The notes under the pieces were generated by a model that ran no database searches, had not been told where the DNA came from, and worked only from the letters and a program-made list of their open reading frames with translations. The position numbers were made by a program, and so were the translations under genes. Source: Stenotrophomonas rhizophila (GTDB taxonomy: Bacteria; Pseudomonadota; Gammaproteobacteria; Xanthomonadales; Xanthomonadaceae). From it: a stretch of DNA of 64,000 nucleotides. This document shows, piece by piece, positions 54,907-63,502 of the stretch (positions are counted from its first letter, which is position 1; every line of letters begins with the position of its first letter). The stretch lies in assembly GCF_001704155.1 (NCBI RefSeq), contig NZ_CP016294.1, positions 291,001-355,000 of the forward strand, given 5' to 3'.

Positions 54907-55344
54907 GTGAATTACGAAGAGTTGCTGGCCTTTGCCGGCCGAAACCCGATGTTGTCGATGGCCTTCGTGGGCCTGACCGTCGCCATCCTCGTCACCGAGG
55001 TGCGCCGCCTGCTGCGCGGCTACAAGTCGATCAAGCCGGCCGAGCTGACCCAGCTGATCAATGCTGGCGGCGCGGTCGTGGTCGACCTGTCGGCGAGCAC
55101 CGATTTCGAGAAGGGCCACATTGCCGGCAGCCGCAACGTGCAGCCTGCCCAGTTCGGGCCGGAGCACAAGCTGGTGGCCAACGCCAAACAGCGCCCGGTG
55201 GTGCTGGTGTGCCGTACCGGCACCGCCTCTGAAACCGCAGCCAAGGCCTTGAAGAAGGCCGGTTTCGAGCAGGTGCACGTGCTCGACGGCGGCCTGCCCG
55301 CCTGGCAGCAGGCCGAGCTGCCGCTGGTCAAGGGCCGCAACTGA
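54907..55344 (+). CDS. Membrane-anchored rhodanese-like protein
   Basis: 145 residues from GTG 54907. A membrane helix at residues ~15-33, then a rhodanese domain with DLSASTDFEKGHIAGSRN and the active-site loop VLVCRTGTAS, in which Cys accepts the sulfur. It resembles E. coli YibN, which also sits upstream of secB and gpsA. It may supply sulfur transfer or phosphatase-like functions at the inner membrane. Confidence 0.85.
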   Translation: MNYEELLAFAGRNPMLSMAFVGLTVAILVTEVRRLLRGYKSIKPAELTQLINAGGAVVVDLSASTDFEKGHIAGSRNVQPAQFGPEHKLVANAKQRPVVLVCRTGTASETAAKALKKAGFEQVHVLDGGLPAWQQAELPLVKGRN

Positions 55345-55448
55345 TTTTGCCCGGATTGCGCGGCATGCCTTGTGCGCGCCGCCACACGCCCCCATCGCAG
55401 GGCATGTAACAATCCGTTTTTACAGCATTCATTCTGGAGCAACAGGAA

Positions 55449-55964
55449 ATGTCCGAAGCGAACACCAACGGCGCCATCGCGCCGGCCGACGCCGCCACCG
55501 GCCCCGCGTTCACCGTCGAAAAGATCTACGTCAAGGACGTTTCCTTTGAATCGCCCAACGCCCCGGCCGTGTTCAACGAAGCCGTGCAGCCGGAGCTGCA
55601 GCTCAACCTGAACCAGCGCGTGCAGCGCCTGGGTGAGAGCGCCTTCGAAGTGGTGCTGGCCGTGACCCTGACCTGCAAGGCCGGCGACAAGACCGCCTAC
55701 GTGGCCGAAGTGCAGCAGGCCGGCGTGTTCGGCCTGGTCGGCCTGGACCCGCAGTCGATCGACGTGCTGCTGGGCACCCAGTGCCCGAACATCCTGTTCC
55801 CGTACGTGCGTTCGCTGGTGAGCGAGCTGATCCAGGCCGGCGGCTTCCCGCCGTTCTTCCTGCAGCCGATCAACTTCGAAGGCCTGTACGCCGAAACCCT
55901 GCGCCAGCGCCAGGAACAGGGCGAAACCTCGCTCGCCGATTCCGAGCCGGCCGGCAACGCCTGA
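55449..55964 (+). CDS. secB: Protein-export chaperone SecB
   Basis: 171 residues. The SecB core runs from [17 protein letters not shown] through [20 protein letters not shown] to [10 protein letters not shown]. The tetramer keeps secretory precursors unfolded and hands them to SecA. The N-terminal 18 residues and the C-terminus are Ala-rich and variable. gpsA starts 14 bp downstream, the order also found in E. coli (secB-gpsA). Confidence 0.96.
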   Translation: MSEANTNGAIAPADAATGPAFTVEKIYVKDVSFESPNAPAVFNEAVQPELQLNLNQRVQRLGESAFEVVLAVTLTCKAGDKTAYVAEVQQAGVFGLVGLDPQSIDVLLGTQCPNILFPYVRSLVSELIQAGGFPPFFLQPINFEGLYAETLRQRQEQGETSLADSEPAGNA

Positions 55965-55978
55965 TCGGCGCTGCAGCA

Positions 55979-57004
55979 ATGAGCAACAACGCAGACAAGG
56001 TCGCCGTTCTCGGCGCCGGCTCCTGGGGCACCGCCCTGGCCAGCCTGCTTGCACGGCACGGTCGCCAGACCGTGCTGTGGGGCCGCGACGCGGCGATGGT
56101 CGAGGCCATCGACCAGCGCCACGAGAACACCCGCTACCTGCCGGGTATTCCGTTGCCGGAATCCCTGCGCGCCACCACGGACCTGACTGCGGCCGTCAAG
56201 GATGCCACCTGGATCCTGGTGGTGGTGCCGTCGCACGCGTTCGGTGAAACCGTGCGCGCGCTGGCGCCGCTGCGCCCGGCGGCTGCCGGCGTGGCCTGGG
56301 CCACCAAGGGCTTCGAACCCGGCTCCGGGCGTTTCCTGCATGAAGTGGCGCGCGAGGTCCTCGGGCCGGAAGTGCCGCTGGCGGTGGTTACCGGCCCGTC
56401 GTTCGCCAAGGAAGTCACGCTGGGCCTGCCCACCGCGATTACCGTGCACGGCGACGATGCCGAGTTCGCCCAGCAGGTGGCCGAAGCCATGCATGGCCCG
56501 GCGTTCCGCGCCTATACCGGCGACGACATGGTCGGTGCCGAACTCGGTGGCGCCATGAAGAACGTGCTGGCCGTGGCCACCGGTGTGGCCGATGGCATGC
56601 AGCTGGGCCTCAACGCCCGTGCCGGTCTGATTACCCGCGGCCTCAACGAGATGCTGCGCCTGGCCGCTGCGATTGGCGCCAAGCCGGAGACCCTGATGGG
56701 CCTGGCAGGCTTGGGTGACCTGGTGCTGACCTGCACCGGCGATCTCTCGCGCAACCGTCGCCTGGGCTTGGCGCTGGGGCGTGGGCAGTCACTGCAGGAC
56801 GCGATCCGCGAAATCGGCCAAGTGGTGGAATCGGTGCAGACCGCCGACGAAGTCATGCGCCAGGCCCGTCGCCACGGCATCGACCTGCCGATCTCCGACC
56901 GGGTCCGCGCCGTGCTGCACGGCGAACAGACCCCGGAAGAAGGCCTGCGCGCGCTGTTGGCGCGCGAACAGAAGCCGGAGTATCCGGACACGCTGTTCAA
57001 ATGA
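55979..57004 (+). CDS. gpsA: Glycerol-3-phosphate dehydrogenase [NAD(P)+]
   Basis: 341 residues. The dinucleotide-binding motif [10 protein letters not shown] at ~12-21, catalytic Lys in [12 protein letters not shown], and [19 protein letters not shown] are standard GpsA motifs. It reduces dihydroxyacetone phosphate to sn-glycerol-3-phosphate for phospholipid synthesis in the cytoplasm. It ends at a strong terminator. Confidence 0.96.
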   Translation: MSNNADKVAVLGAGSWGTALASLLARHGRQTVLWGRDAAMVEAIDQRHENTRYLPGIPLPESLRATTDLTAAVKDATWILVVVPSHAFGETVRALAPLRPAAAGVAWATKGFEPGSGRFLHEVAREVLGPEVPLAVVTGPSFAKEVTLGLPTAITVHGDDAEFAQQVAEAMHGPAFRAYTGDDMVGAELGGAMKNVLAVATGVADGMQLGLNARAGLITRGLNEMLRLAAAIGAKPETLMGLAGLGDLVLTCTGDLSRNRRLGLALGRGQSLQDAIREIGQVVESVQTADEVMRQARRHGIDLPISDRVRAVLHGEQTPEEGLRALLAREQKPEYPDTLFK

Positions 57005-57010
57005 TCAGGA

Positions 57011-57040
57011 AAAACCCCGGCATTGCCGGGGTTTTTTTTA
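57011..57040 (+). terminator. Rho-independent terminator after gpsA
   Basis: AAAACCCCGG-CATTG-CCGGGGTTTTTTTT: a strong GC stem and an eight-T run, with an A-run on the other side that makes it usable from both directions. Confidence 0.92.
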
Positions 57041-57066
57041 ACCCCGCCCGGATGCCCAGAACGCGA

Positions 57067-57152
57067 AAACCCAGCTTCCGCTGGGTTTCTGCGTGGCACC
57101 CCGACGAGGTAGGCACCATATAAGTGAAGCCCGGCCTACTAAGCCGGGCTTC
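57067..57152 (-). terminator. Hairpins downstream of ax21
   Basis: Two stems lie behind the ax21 stop when read on the minus strand: GAAGCCCGGC / GCCGGGCTTC (57126-57152, 7-base loop) and AAACCCAGC / GCTGGGTTT (57067-57088) followed by TTCG. Together with the gpsA terminator they separate the convergent genes. Confidence 0.6.
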
Positions 57153-57209
57153 ATGGCGTGAGGGAGAGAGAGATCACGCCATCCAACAACGTACCGTGCA
57201 GCTACAGGC

Positions 57210-57782
57210 TTACCAGGTGAAGCGCGGGCCGACGAACCATTCCTTGTCGCCACCCTTGGCCAGCTTCACTTGGCCGCTCAGGCCCCAGTTCTGGTTGAAC
57301 TTGGCCTGCGCGCCGACCAGGCCGTAGAACTCGCCGTCCGGGTTGATGCCGTGCTTCTTGCTGAAGTCTTCGTAGCCGGCCATCGCGTAGCCTTCGATCA
57401 TCGGGGTGAACGCGGTGCGCACGCCCACTTCGGTGGCGTAACCGTTGAAATCCAGGCCTTCCTTCGGATCGAACTTCTGGTAGGCGACGCGGGCCACCAG
57501 GTCGGTGGTCGGCGCGATGCCGTAGTTGTAGCCCAGGCCCACGCGCCACTGGTCAACATCAACGTTGCCGCGGTCGGTTTCCTGCGAGTTGTAATCGCCA
57601 AAGACATGGAAGTTCGGCGCAATCGCGGCCGAGCCCTTCACCGCCCAACCGTCGGCGGAGCCGCCCTTGGTATCGGTGTTCACGTAGCCGCCTTCCACGT
57701 AGTTGTACGACAGGCCATCGGCAGCCGAAGCAGCGAACGGCAGGGCAGCAATCAGGCCCAAGGCAAGCAGGGAGGTCTTCAT
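57210..57782 (-). CDS. ax21: Ax21-family outer-membrane protein
   Basis: 190 residues from ATG 57782 (an adjacent ATG at 57785 is equally possible), preceded by AAAGG. The signal peptide MKTSLLALGLIAALPFAASA is followed by an amphipathic beta pattern with alternating aromatic residues ending in FTW, a small outer-membrane barrel. Ax21 proteins are abundant in Xanthomonas and Stenotrophomonas, where they were first studied in connection with quorum sensing and virulence; later work treats them as outer-membrane proteins carried on vesicles. Monocistronic. Confidence 0.85.
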   Translation of the reverse strand: MKTSLLALGLIAALPFAASAADGLSYNYVEGGYVNTDTKGGSADGWAVKGSAAIAPNFHVFGDYNSQETDRGNVDVDQWRVGLGYNYGIAPTTDLVARVAYQKFDPKEGLDFNGYATEVGVRTAFTPMIEGYAMAGYEDFSKKHGINPDGEFYGLVGAQAKFNQNWGLSGQVKLAKGGDKEWFVGPRFTW

Positions 57783-58103
57783 CATCGGGAACACACCTTT
57801 TTATTATTTGGTTTTGCCGACCGTCCCCCTTGGGGAGGGGAGAGAGAAGGACGGTCGACAGGTGTGAATTATCCGTTAGGCGATCTAATCAACCCTGAAT
57901 ATTGAACTGACCGGTACATGAATGAAGGGCGCGTTCAGGGAACTTGGTGGAAGCGTCCTCTTAACCGCTCCGGCAAGCGATAGGGCGCACCTATAGGTAA
58001 TGCTAGATAGCTAATAACGTAACTTATAGGTTACAAAAGACGCCGCAAAAAGATAACTATAGGTTACATTGTAGGATGAAGCCTCAACGCCACAGGTGGC
58101 CCC
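57783..58103. other. Divergent intergenic region between ax21 and the mobile mystery genes
   Basis: 321 bp with markedly more A+T than the surroundings from about 57880 to 58080. The ax21 side has its ribosome site and an AT-rich stretch (TTTTTATTATTTGG at 57798-57811). The other side carries the repeated operator-like dyads listed separately. No gene seen. Confidence 0.6.
57990..58067 (+). promoter_or_regulatory. Three related dyads, probable operators of the mobile mystery pair
   Basis: GTAACTTATAGGTTAC at 58019-58034 is a perfect GTAAC-N6-GTTAC inverted repeat. ATAACTATAGGTTAC at 58053-58067 is a near copy with a 5-base spacer. CCTATAGG at 57990-57997 followed by TAA is a third, partial one. 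They lie 36-114 bp before the HTH gene. The HTH protein is the obvious candidate binder. Confidence 0.6.
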
Positions 58104-58589
58104 ATGTCATCCAGAGATGGTTCGCAGATGCGCAGACTTGCCCGGGCACGGCTGGATGAAGTTGGCAGCCGCCTTCGCGACATGCTTCCCAAGCTACCGC
58201 GCACGCCCGGCGGTGGGTGGATCGCGGGAACGCGCGAAGCGTTGGGAATGTCCAAGTCAGATCTTGCAAGGCGGCTGGGAGTGTCTCCGGCTGCGGTGGC
58301 AAAGCTGGAAAGCAATGAGCGGGCGGGCACGGTCCAGATCGACACGCTTCGACGCGCGGCAACCGCGCTCGATTGCGAGCTGGTGGTACTGGTCGTGCCT
58401 CGTCAACCGCTGCAGGCTGCGGTGGACCAGCGTCGCCTGCAGCTCTACAGCACGGAAATCGATCGGGCCTCCGTACACATGAACCTGGAGGACCAGGCCG
58501 TATCCGAGACGCTGCGCCGACACTTGTTACTGCAGGCCGAGGCGGCAATCCCGGACAGTATGTTGTGGCGGGAGCTACCCGTTGGCTGA
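58104..58589 (+). CDS. Mobile mystery protein A, HTH regulator
   Basis: 161 residues from ATG 58104, preceded by AGGTGG. An XRE-type helix-turn-helix lies at ~45-100 (ALGMSKSDLARRLGVSPAAV, then KLESNERAGT). Length, the N-terminal basic helix and the coupled Fic gene identify the 'mobile mystery protein A' family, found sporadically in many bacteria always with protein B. It probably represses its own operon like an antitoxin. GC is lower than in neighbours. Confidence 0.82.
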   Translation: MSSRDGSQMRRLARARLDEVGSRLRDMLPKLPRTPGGGWIAGTREALGMSKSDLARRLGVSPAAVAKLESNERAGTVQIDTLRRAATALDCELVVLVVPRQPLQAAVDQRRLQLYSTEIDRASVHMNLEDQAVSETLRRHLLLQAEAAIPDSMLWRELPVG

Positions 58590-59180
58590 CCCGTACTTCC
58601 ACGATGCACTGGACGAGGGGCAGACGCCGCTCGATCCCGATGAAGCGCGTGGCCTGAAGCTTGGATGGGTAGCAACACGTACCGACCTCAATGATGCAGA
58701 GGGCGAAAACATTCTCCAGGGAATGCGCTGGGCCCGTGCCCAGATCAGGAGGAAGGACGTCGTCGTAAACAGCGAGGCATTCCTGCGCCAGCTCCACGAA
58801 CGCATGTTCAACCAAGTGTGGGACTGGGCAGGGACCTTCCGCCAGACCGAACGAAACATCGGCGTTGCCCCTATCAGATTGCAACGCAACTGCGGCAGCT
58901 GTTCGACAATGCACACGCCTGGCAGGAGTTTGGAACCTACCCCCTTGATGAGCAGGCCGTGCGCCTCCACCACCAGCTGACCTTCATTCATCCTTTCCCA
59001 AATGGGAATGGCCGCTGCTCGCGTGTGATGGCTGACATGTTCCTGCTCAGGCATGGGGGCGAGCAGTTTTCGTGGGGGCCTGCTCCCCACGGCCCAATGG
59101 TCCGCCAGGAATACCTGGCGGCCATCAGGAAGGCGGACTGCGGAGACATTGCTTCTTTGCTCGCCTTCGTCAGAAGCTGA
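58582..59180 (+). pseudogene. Mobile mystery protein B (Fic domain), frameshifted
   Basis: Starts at TTG 58582, overlapping the protein A stop by 8 bp, with GGGAG upstream. The first frame encodes the N-terminal helices to TFRQTERNIGVAP. Similarity then continues one frame back (PYQIATQLRQLF) to the stop at 59180. The break is at CCCC, 58868-58871; one more C would restore GVAPYQIAT. The Fic motif HPFPNGNGR at 58989-59015 lies after the break and has Asn where canonical Fic AMP transferases have Asp or Glu. As read, the protein would lose its active site, so it is a pseudogene, a variable tract or a sequencing error. Confidence 0.8.
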
Positions 59181-59186
59181 CCAACG

Positions 59187-59747
59187 TCAAAGCAGCCGGC
59201 TTGCAGCCGAAGCCAGCGCATGTCTCTCGATGCTGGCGGCGAACAACGGGGTCTCGCGGCTGTTGTGGTTGCCGCCATCGCGCTGGCGGGCGTCGGCCGC
59301 GTCTTCGAACGGCGTGCCGTGTTCGGCGATGAAGTCCAAGAATTCCTGCGTGGGGTGGGCCACGACGCTGTTGGTGTATTCGCAGGTGTTCTCGTCGATC
59401 TTTTTCACGCTGAGCGTCCAGATCACCTGCACCCGCGTGCGACCGTTGGGCGTGAACGCGTCCGACGTGGATACCATGCGGCACAGGCTTGGCCTGGCAA
59501 TTTCGGCCACGTAGTGCTGGACCATCAGCGTCTTGCCGATCATCTCGACATTGATGGACATGCGCGTGCCATCGTCGGTGCGGGTCGAGCCAGCGGAGAT
59601 ATGGTCGGGCGGGCAGCAGCGCTGATACTCCGCTTCGGGCAGGTTGAACAGCCAGTCCGCGATGTCCACCTTCTCGATCGGCGCGTTGATGATCGCGGTG
59701 TAGGCGGAGGCGGACAGCAGCTTGTCGGTGATGATGATGTCGGACAT
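59187..59747 (-). CDS. SRPBCC-like protein
   Basis: 186 residues from ATG 59747, preceded by AAGGAG. No signal peptide or membrane helix. The alternation of strands and the C-terminal long helix, with CTF-like strands (VIWTLSVKKIDENTCEYTNS), suggest the SRPBCC/START helix-grip fold that binds hydrophobic ligands. No catalytic residues can be assigned. Its 3' end meets the Fic gene after 6 bp. The frame extends upstream to 59990, but that part overlaps the Rof-like gene and is not used. Confidence 0.65.
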   Translation of the reverse strand: MSDIIITDKLLSASAYTAIINAPIEKVDIADWLFNLPEAEYQRCCPPDHISAGSTRTDDGTRMSINVEMIGKTLMVQHYVAEIARPSLCRMVSTSDAFTPNGRTRVQVIWTLSVKKIDENTCEYTNSVVAHPTQEFLDFIAEHGTPFEDAADARQRDGGNHNSRETPLFAASIERHALASAASRLL

Positions 59748-59857
59748 GGTGGACTCCTTGGGTGAGGCCCCACTATCGATCCGGCACCGGTTGCGCACAG
59801 CCATCTCTTGGTATGCACGGTTGGACCGGCGCGGACACCAGGCTGCATACCAAGGTT

Positions 59858-60100
59858 TTAGAACGCGGCCAGCCGCACGCCGTCCACGCTCGCAATGGCA
59901 TCCAGGCGCACGACGCTTCCGTCGTCCAGGTGCATGTACTCGGCGCCCTCCTTCGCACGCAGGTCCGTGATCCGTGCCAGCGCCGTGCATTCCTCTCCCG
60001 CCGCGTCCACGTACACGATGGTCACGCGGCGTTGGCTGGTGGCGGTGGCTTCCAGCACATCGTGGAACTCGCAGTTGATCGGGCGGTAGGTTGTGGTCAT
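59858..60100 (-). CDS. Rof-like Rho-binding antiterminator
   Basis: 80 residues from ATG 60100. YRPINCEFHDVLEATATS and RITDLRAKEGAEYMHLDDG match the small Sm-like Rof (YaeO) family, which binds Rho and lowers termination in E. coli. The ribosome site is weak. It lies between the AhpD-like and SRPBCC genes in the same direction, probably an operon of three. Confidence 0.8.
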   Translation of the reverse strand: MTTTYRPINCEFHDVLEATATSQRRVTIVYVDAAGEECTALARITDLRAKEGAEYMHLDDGSVVRLDAIASVDGVRLAAF

Positions 60101-60178
60101 TGCCGTAGTCTCACGCAACAGGACGGAGGGAACACCTGGGTTGGCTGGCCGGAACCCGGCCAGCACGGACCGCTGGAA

Positions 60179-60715
60179 TCAACGCAGTTTGACGCCGGGG
60201 AAATCGACCGGCACCGCAAAGGCGACGTTGACGTAGTTGGTGAACAGATTCAACGCGACGTGGGCGAGGATTTCGACGATCGCTTCATCATTGAAGCCCA
60301 CGTTCCGCAGCTGGGCGACATCGGCATCGTCGATCTGGCCACGGCCTTCCACCACGCGCAGCGCGAAGTGCAGCGCGGCAGCTGTCTTGGGATCATCGGA
60401 CTCACCGCCCTGCGCGGCGCTCATTTCCTGGCTGCTGGCACCGGCCTTGCGGCCCAGTGCGGTGTGCGCGGCCAGGCAGTACTCGCAGGCGTTGCGGTTG
60501 GCGATGGCCACGGCGATCTTCTCGCCCAGCGCGGCCGGAATGATGCCGCCGCCCAGCGCGCCGAACGATCCCCACATGCTCTTCAGGGCAGCGGTGGAAT
60601 TGGCAACGGCACGGAACATGTTGGGGGTGGCACCGAAGGCGGAATGGATCTGGCCGAGCAGGGCCTGGCGTTCGCCGGTGGTGTCGGCGGCGTTGATCAG
60701 CGGGATACGGGACAT
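60179..60715 (-). CDS. Carboxymuconolactone decarboxylase/AhpD-like protein
   Basis: 178 residues. NACEYCLAAHTALGRKAG carries the CxxC plus His signature of the AhpD/CMD fold, so a peroxidase-type redox activity is likely; a true lactone decarboxylase lacks this CxxC. The C-terminal half repeats the fold (LAHVALNLFTNYVNVA). The start at 60715 is divergent from an AraC-family regulator 82 bp away, which probably controls it. Confidence 0.85.
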   Translation of the reverse strand: MSRIPLINAADTTGERQALLGQIHSAFGATPNMFRAVANSTAALKSMWGSFGALGGGIIPAALGEKIAVAIANRNACEYCLAAHTALGRKAGASSQEMSAAQGGESDDPKTAAALHFALRVVEGRGQIDDADVAQLRNVGFNDEAIVEILAHVALNLFTNYVNVAFAVPVDFPGVKLR

Positions 60716-60797
60716 GGTGTGGATTCCTTTGAATGCCGGCGCGGGGTGGCCGGTTGATGGGCATAATAGGAACCCGGTCGGGACGTTTGGTGTCTGT
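60716..60797. promoter_or_regulatory. Divergent promoter region, AhpD-like and araC-like genes
   Basis: 82 bp shared by two outward genes, the usual place for an AraC-type activator to bind. GGCATAATAGGAAC around 60759 includes a TAATAG element that could be a -10 for the araC-like gene. No clear dyad seen. Confidence 0.4.
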
Positions 60798-61682
60798 ATG
60801 TCGCTCATAGATGTCAATTCGTCCAGCCCTTCCATCGACCGTCTGACCCCGGTCCTGGAGCGGTTCCGGGTCCAGGCCACGCTGTTCCATGCCGGCCCGC
60901 TGTGCGGGCACCAGCACTTCGACGCGCAGCCTGGCCGCGGCTTCCTGCACGTGCTGCGCCGGGGCGAAATGGACCTGCTGTATCGCGACGGCTCGCGCCT
61001 GGCGCGCACCCATCTGAGCGAGCCCACGCTGCTGCTGTTTCCGCGCGCGGTGCACCACGAGTTCATCAACCCGCCGGTGGACGGCTCGGACTTCACCTGC
61101 GCCACGCTCGATTTCGATGGTGGCGCCCGCAACCCGATCGTGCAGTCGCTGCCGGAAGCGATCGTGTTGCCACTGGGCGCCATTGACGGCCTGCAGGCGA
61201 CGCTGGACCTGCTGTTCGCCGAATCGGACCAGTTGCGCTGCGGGTCGCGCCTGCTCGCCAACCGCCTGTTCGAGGTCGTGTTGATCCAGGTGCTGCGCTG
61301 GATCATCGACCACCCCGGCAAGGCGCAGGTGTCGCCCGGCATGATGATGGGCCTGTCCGACCCCCGCTTGGCCAAGGCACTGATGGCGGTGCACGCCGAA
61401 CCCGATGCCGACTGGACCCTCGAACGCATGGCCGAACGCGCAGGCATGTCGCGCAGCGCATTCGCCGCTGCCTTCAAGACCGCCACCGGCACCACGCCGG
61501 CGGCGTATTCGCTGGACTGGAAACTCAACGTGGCCACCTCGCTGCTGCGGGCCGGTCGTGCGGTCAAGCAGGTGGCGCTGGAGCTCGGCTTCGCCGACGC
61601 GCCCACCTTTTCGCGCGCCTTCCGCCGGCGCACCGGCGCCTCGCCGCGCGAGTGGTTGAACGCGCACGGCGAGGGTGGGTAG
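60798..61682 (+). CDS. AraC-family transcriptional regulator
   Basis: 294 residues from ATG 60798. The N-terminal cupin-like domain (HFDAQPGRGFLHVLRRGEM, PRAVHHEF) is of the 'cupin 6' AraC type. The C-terminal double HTH reads WTLERMAERAGMSRSAFAAA and VKQVALELGFADAPTFSRAF. Regulators of this type often sit next to the AhpD-like or dehydrogenase gene they activate. Likely targets are the divergent AhpD-like gene and perhaps the genes to 63398. Confidence 0.9.
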   Translation: MSLIDVNSSSPSIDRLTPVLERFRVQATLFHAGPLCGHQHFDAQPGRGFLHVLRRGEMDLLYRDGSRLARTHLSEPTLLLFPRAVHHEFINPPVDGSDFTCATLDFDGGARNPIVQSLPEAIVLPLGAIDGLQATLDLLFAESDQLRCGSRLLANRLFEVVLIQVLRWIIDHPGKAQVSPGMMMGLSDPRLAKALMAVHAEPDADWTLERMAERAGMSRSAFAAAFKTATGTTPAAYSLDWKLNVATSLLRAGRAVKQVALELGFADAPTFSRAFRRRTGASPREWLNAHGEGG

Positions 61683-61690
61683 GCAGGCAG

Positions 61691-62620
61691 TTACTTGTCC
61701 AGGAACGCGACCAGCGCGGGGATCGTCTGCTCCGGGGCTTCTTCCATCAGCCAATGGCCGGAGCCTTTGACGATCACGCCTTCCACATTGGTGTCCACCA
61801 GCTTGGCCTGGTCGATCAGGAACTGGCCGCCGGCCTTCTCACCGGACAGCACCAGCATCGGCATGTGCAGCGGCGTCTTCGCGAAGCCCGCAAAGTCCTT
61901 GGCATCCTGCTCGAAGTTCTTGAAGTACTCAAAGCCCGCGCGCATGCCGCCGGGGCGTGCGTACTCGGACGCATAGAACTGCCTGTCGGCCTCGGGCACG
62001 GAGTGGGTGCGGTCGGCGGCGAAGTCGTTCCAGAAGTGCTCGAAGTAGGTGCGCTCGCGGCCATCCACCAGCTTCAACGGGGTTTCGCCGTAGAAGTGGA
62101 AGTGCCACAGATCGCGCAGCAGCCACACGTGGGTCCAGTCGCCCACGCCGGGCAGGAATGCATCCATCAACACGATGCTGTCCACTTCGTCCTGGTACTG
62201 GGCGGCGTACGCATAAGCCACCATCAGGCCGATGTCATGGCCGACGATCTTGACCTTGGGGTAGCCCAACGACTTCACCAGCGCGTGGATATCCTGCGCC
62301 AGCGTTTTCTTGTCGTAGCCGCCGTCCGGTTTGGACGACTGCCCGGCACCGCGCAGGTCGGGCGCGATGACCACATGGCGGCCGGCCAGCTGCGGCATCA
62401 ACGGGCGCCACATGTGGCTGGTTTCGGCATAGCCGTGCAGCAGCACCACCGGCGATGCATCGCCTTGGCCGGCCTGCAGGTAATGCAGGGTGACGCCGTT
62501 GACGTTGGCGTTGTGGCTCTGGATGGCCGCGCTGCCGGCCGCCTGCGCAGTGGCATGCACGGCCAGCATCAGCACCAGCGCGGTGGCGGCGCGGCGGAAC
62601 GAACGGGAAAGCAGTTTCAT
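61691..62620 (-). CDS. Secreted Cif-like epoxide hydrolase
   Basis: 309 residues with a signal peptide (cleavage near AQAAGS). Alpha/beta hydrolase fold: oxyanion motif LLHGYAETSHMW, APDLRGAGQSSKP, nucleophile Asp in VGHDIGLMVAY, acid region near FDK-like C-terminus, and His in KGSGHWLMEE. The cap has LWHFHFY and FEYFKNF, where the CFTR inhibitory factor Cif of Pseudomonas aeruginosa has its ring-opening His and Tyr. Cif hydrolyses epoxides of host lipids. Similarity and export make an epoxide hydrolase likely; substrate and any host role are inference. Confidence 0.8.
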   Translation of the reverse strand: MKLLSRSFRRAATALVLMLAVHATAQAAGSAAIQSHNANVNGVTLHYLQAGQGDASPVVLLHGYAETSHMWRPLMPQLAGRHVVIAPDLRGAGQSSKPDGGYDKKTLAQDIHALVKSLGYPKVKIVGHDIGLMVAYAYAAQYQDEVDSIVLMDAFLPGVGDWTHVWLLRDLWHFHFYGETPLKLVDGRERTYFEHFWNDFAADRTHSVPEADRQFYASEYARPGGMRAGFEYFKNFEQDAKDFAGFAKTPLHMPMLVLSGEKAGGQFLIDQAKLVDTNVEGVIVKGSGHWLMEEAPEQTIPALVAFLDK

Positions 62621-62648
62621 GACGATTCTCCTGGAAAAGGGCGGGGCG

Positions 62649-63398
62649 TCAGAGCTGGCTCATGCCACCGTCGGCGATGATTTCGGTGCCAACGATGTAG
62701 GCCGATTCGGGTGAGGACAGGTGCAGCACGGTGGCGGCAATTTCTTCCGGGGTGCCGAAGCGGCCCAGCGGAATCTGGCTCTGGATCTGTGCGGCGGTGG
62801 CGTCCAGCGCGGCGGCATCCAGGCCGAGCTTGGTGTAGATCGGGGTGGAAACCGGACCCGGGCTGAGCACGTTGACGCGCACGCCGCGCGGCAGCAGTTC
62901 GGCCGAGAGCGTTTTTGCGAGCGAGATCACGGCGGCTTTACTGGCCGCGTACACCGAGGTGTTGGGCATGCCGATGCGGGCGTTGATCGAGCCGTTGATC
63001 ACCACCGACGCGCCCGGGTTGAGCAGCGGCAGCAGTGCCTGCAGCTGGAAGTAGGGGCCCTTGATGTTGGTGTTGAAGATCTGGTCCCACAGCGCTTCGT
63101 CCACGTCCGGGTAGGCGGCGAACTTCGCTGCGCCGGCGTTGACGAACACGGCGTCCAGGCGCACCTCGGCGGCGGCCAGGGTCTCGGCCAGGGCGCGCGC
63201 GGCGGCGATGTCGCCGGCATCGTTCACCACCACCAGCGCAGTGCTGCCCACCGCCGCTGCAGCCTGCTCCAATGCGGCGGCATCGCGGCCGGTGATGACC
63301 ACACGGGCGCCTTCGGCGGCGAAGGCCTTGGCCGCAGCCAGGCCGATGCCGCTGCTGCCGCCGGTGACAAGGACGGTCTTGTTGATGAAACGGTTCAT
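62649..63398 (-). CDS. Short-chain dehydrogenase/reductase
   Basis: 249 residues, classical SDR length, from ATG 63398 with AAGGAG before it. Cofactor motif TGGSSGIG at ~13-20, NAG in VFVNAGAAK, and the catalytic Ser-Tyr-Lys in INGSINA and YAASK. The C-terminus IIADGGMSQL is usual. TGRD after strand two suggests NADP(H). Substrate unknown. The Cif-like gene starts 28 bp after its stop, so both probably form an operon, divergent from a LysR gene. Confidence 0.9.
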   Translation of the reverse strand: MNRFINKTVLVTGGSSGIGLAAAKAFAAEGARVVITGRDAAALEQAAAAVGSTALVVVNDAGDIAAARALAETLAAAEVRLDAVFVNAGAAKFAAYPDVDEALWDQIFNTNIKGPYFQLQALLPLLNPGASVVINGSINARIGMPNTSVYAASKAAVISLAKTLSAELLPRGVRVNVLSPGPVSTPIYTKLGLDAAALDATAAQIQSQIPLGRFGTPEEIAATVLHLSSPESAYIVGTEIIADGGMSQL

Positions 63399-63502
63399 GC
63401 TGATCTCCTTCGATGGTGGCGTTGTGCCGTGAGCCCATGTTGCGCGGGCGTTCTCCTGTTTCCGTGCCACAATCGCGACGAACTCGTTCGAAGGGATCGA
63501 AC

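Noticed and set aside
58862-58885. Programmed -1 frameshift in the Fic gene
   Set aside because: The C-run is not arranged as an X-XXY-YYZ slippery heptamer and no downstream stem or pseudoknot is evident; a plain indel explains it.
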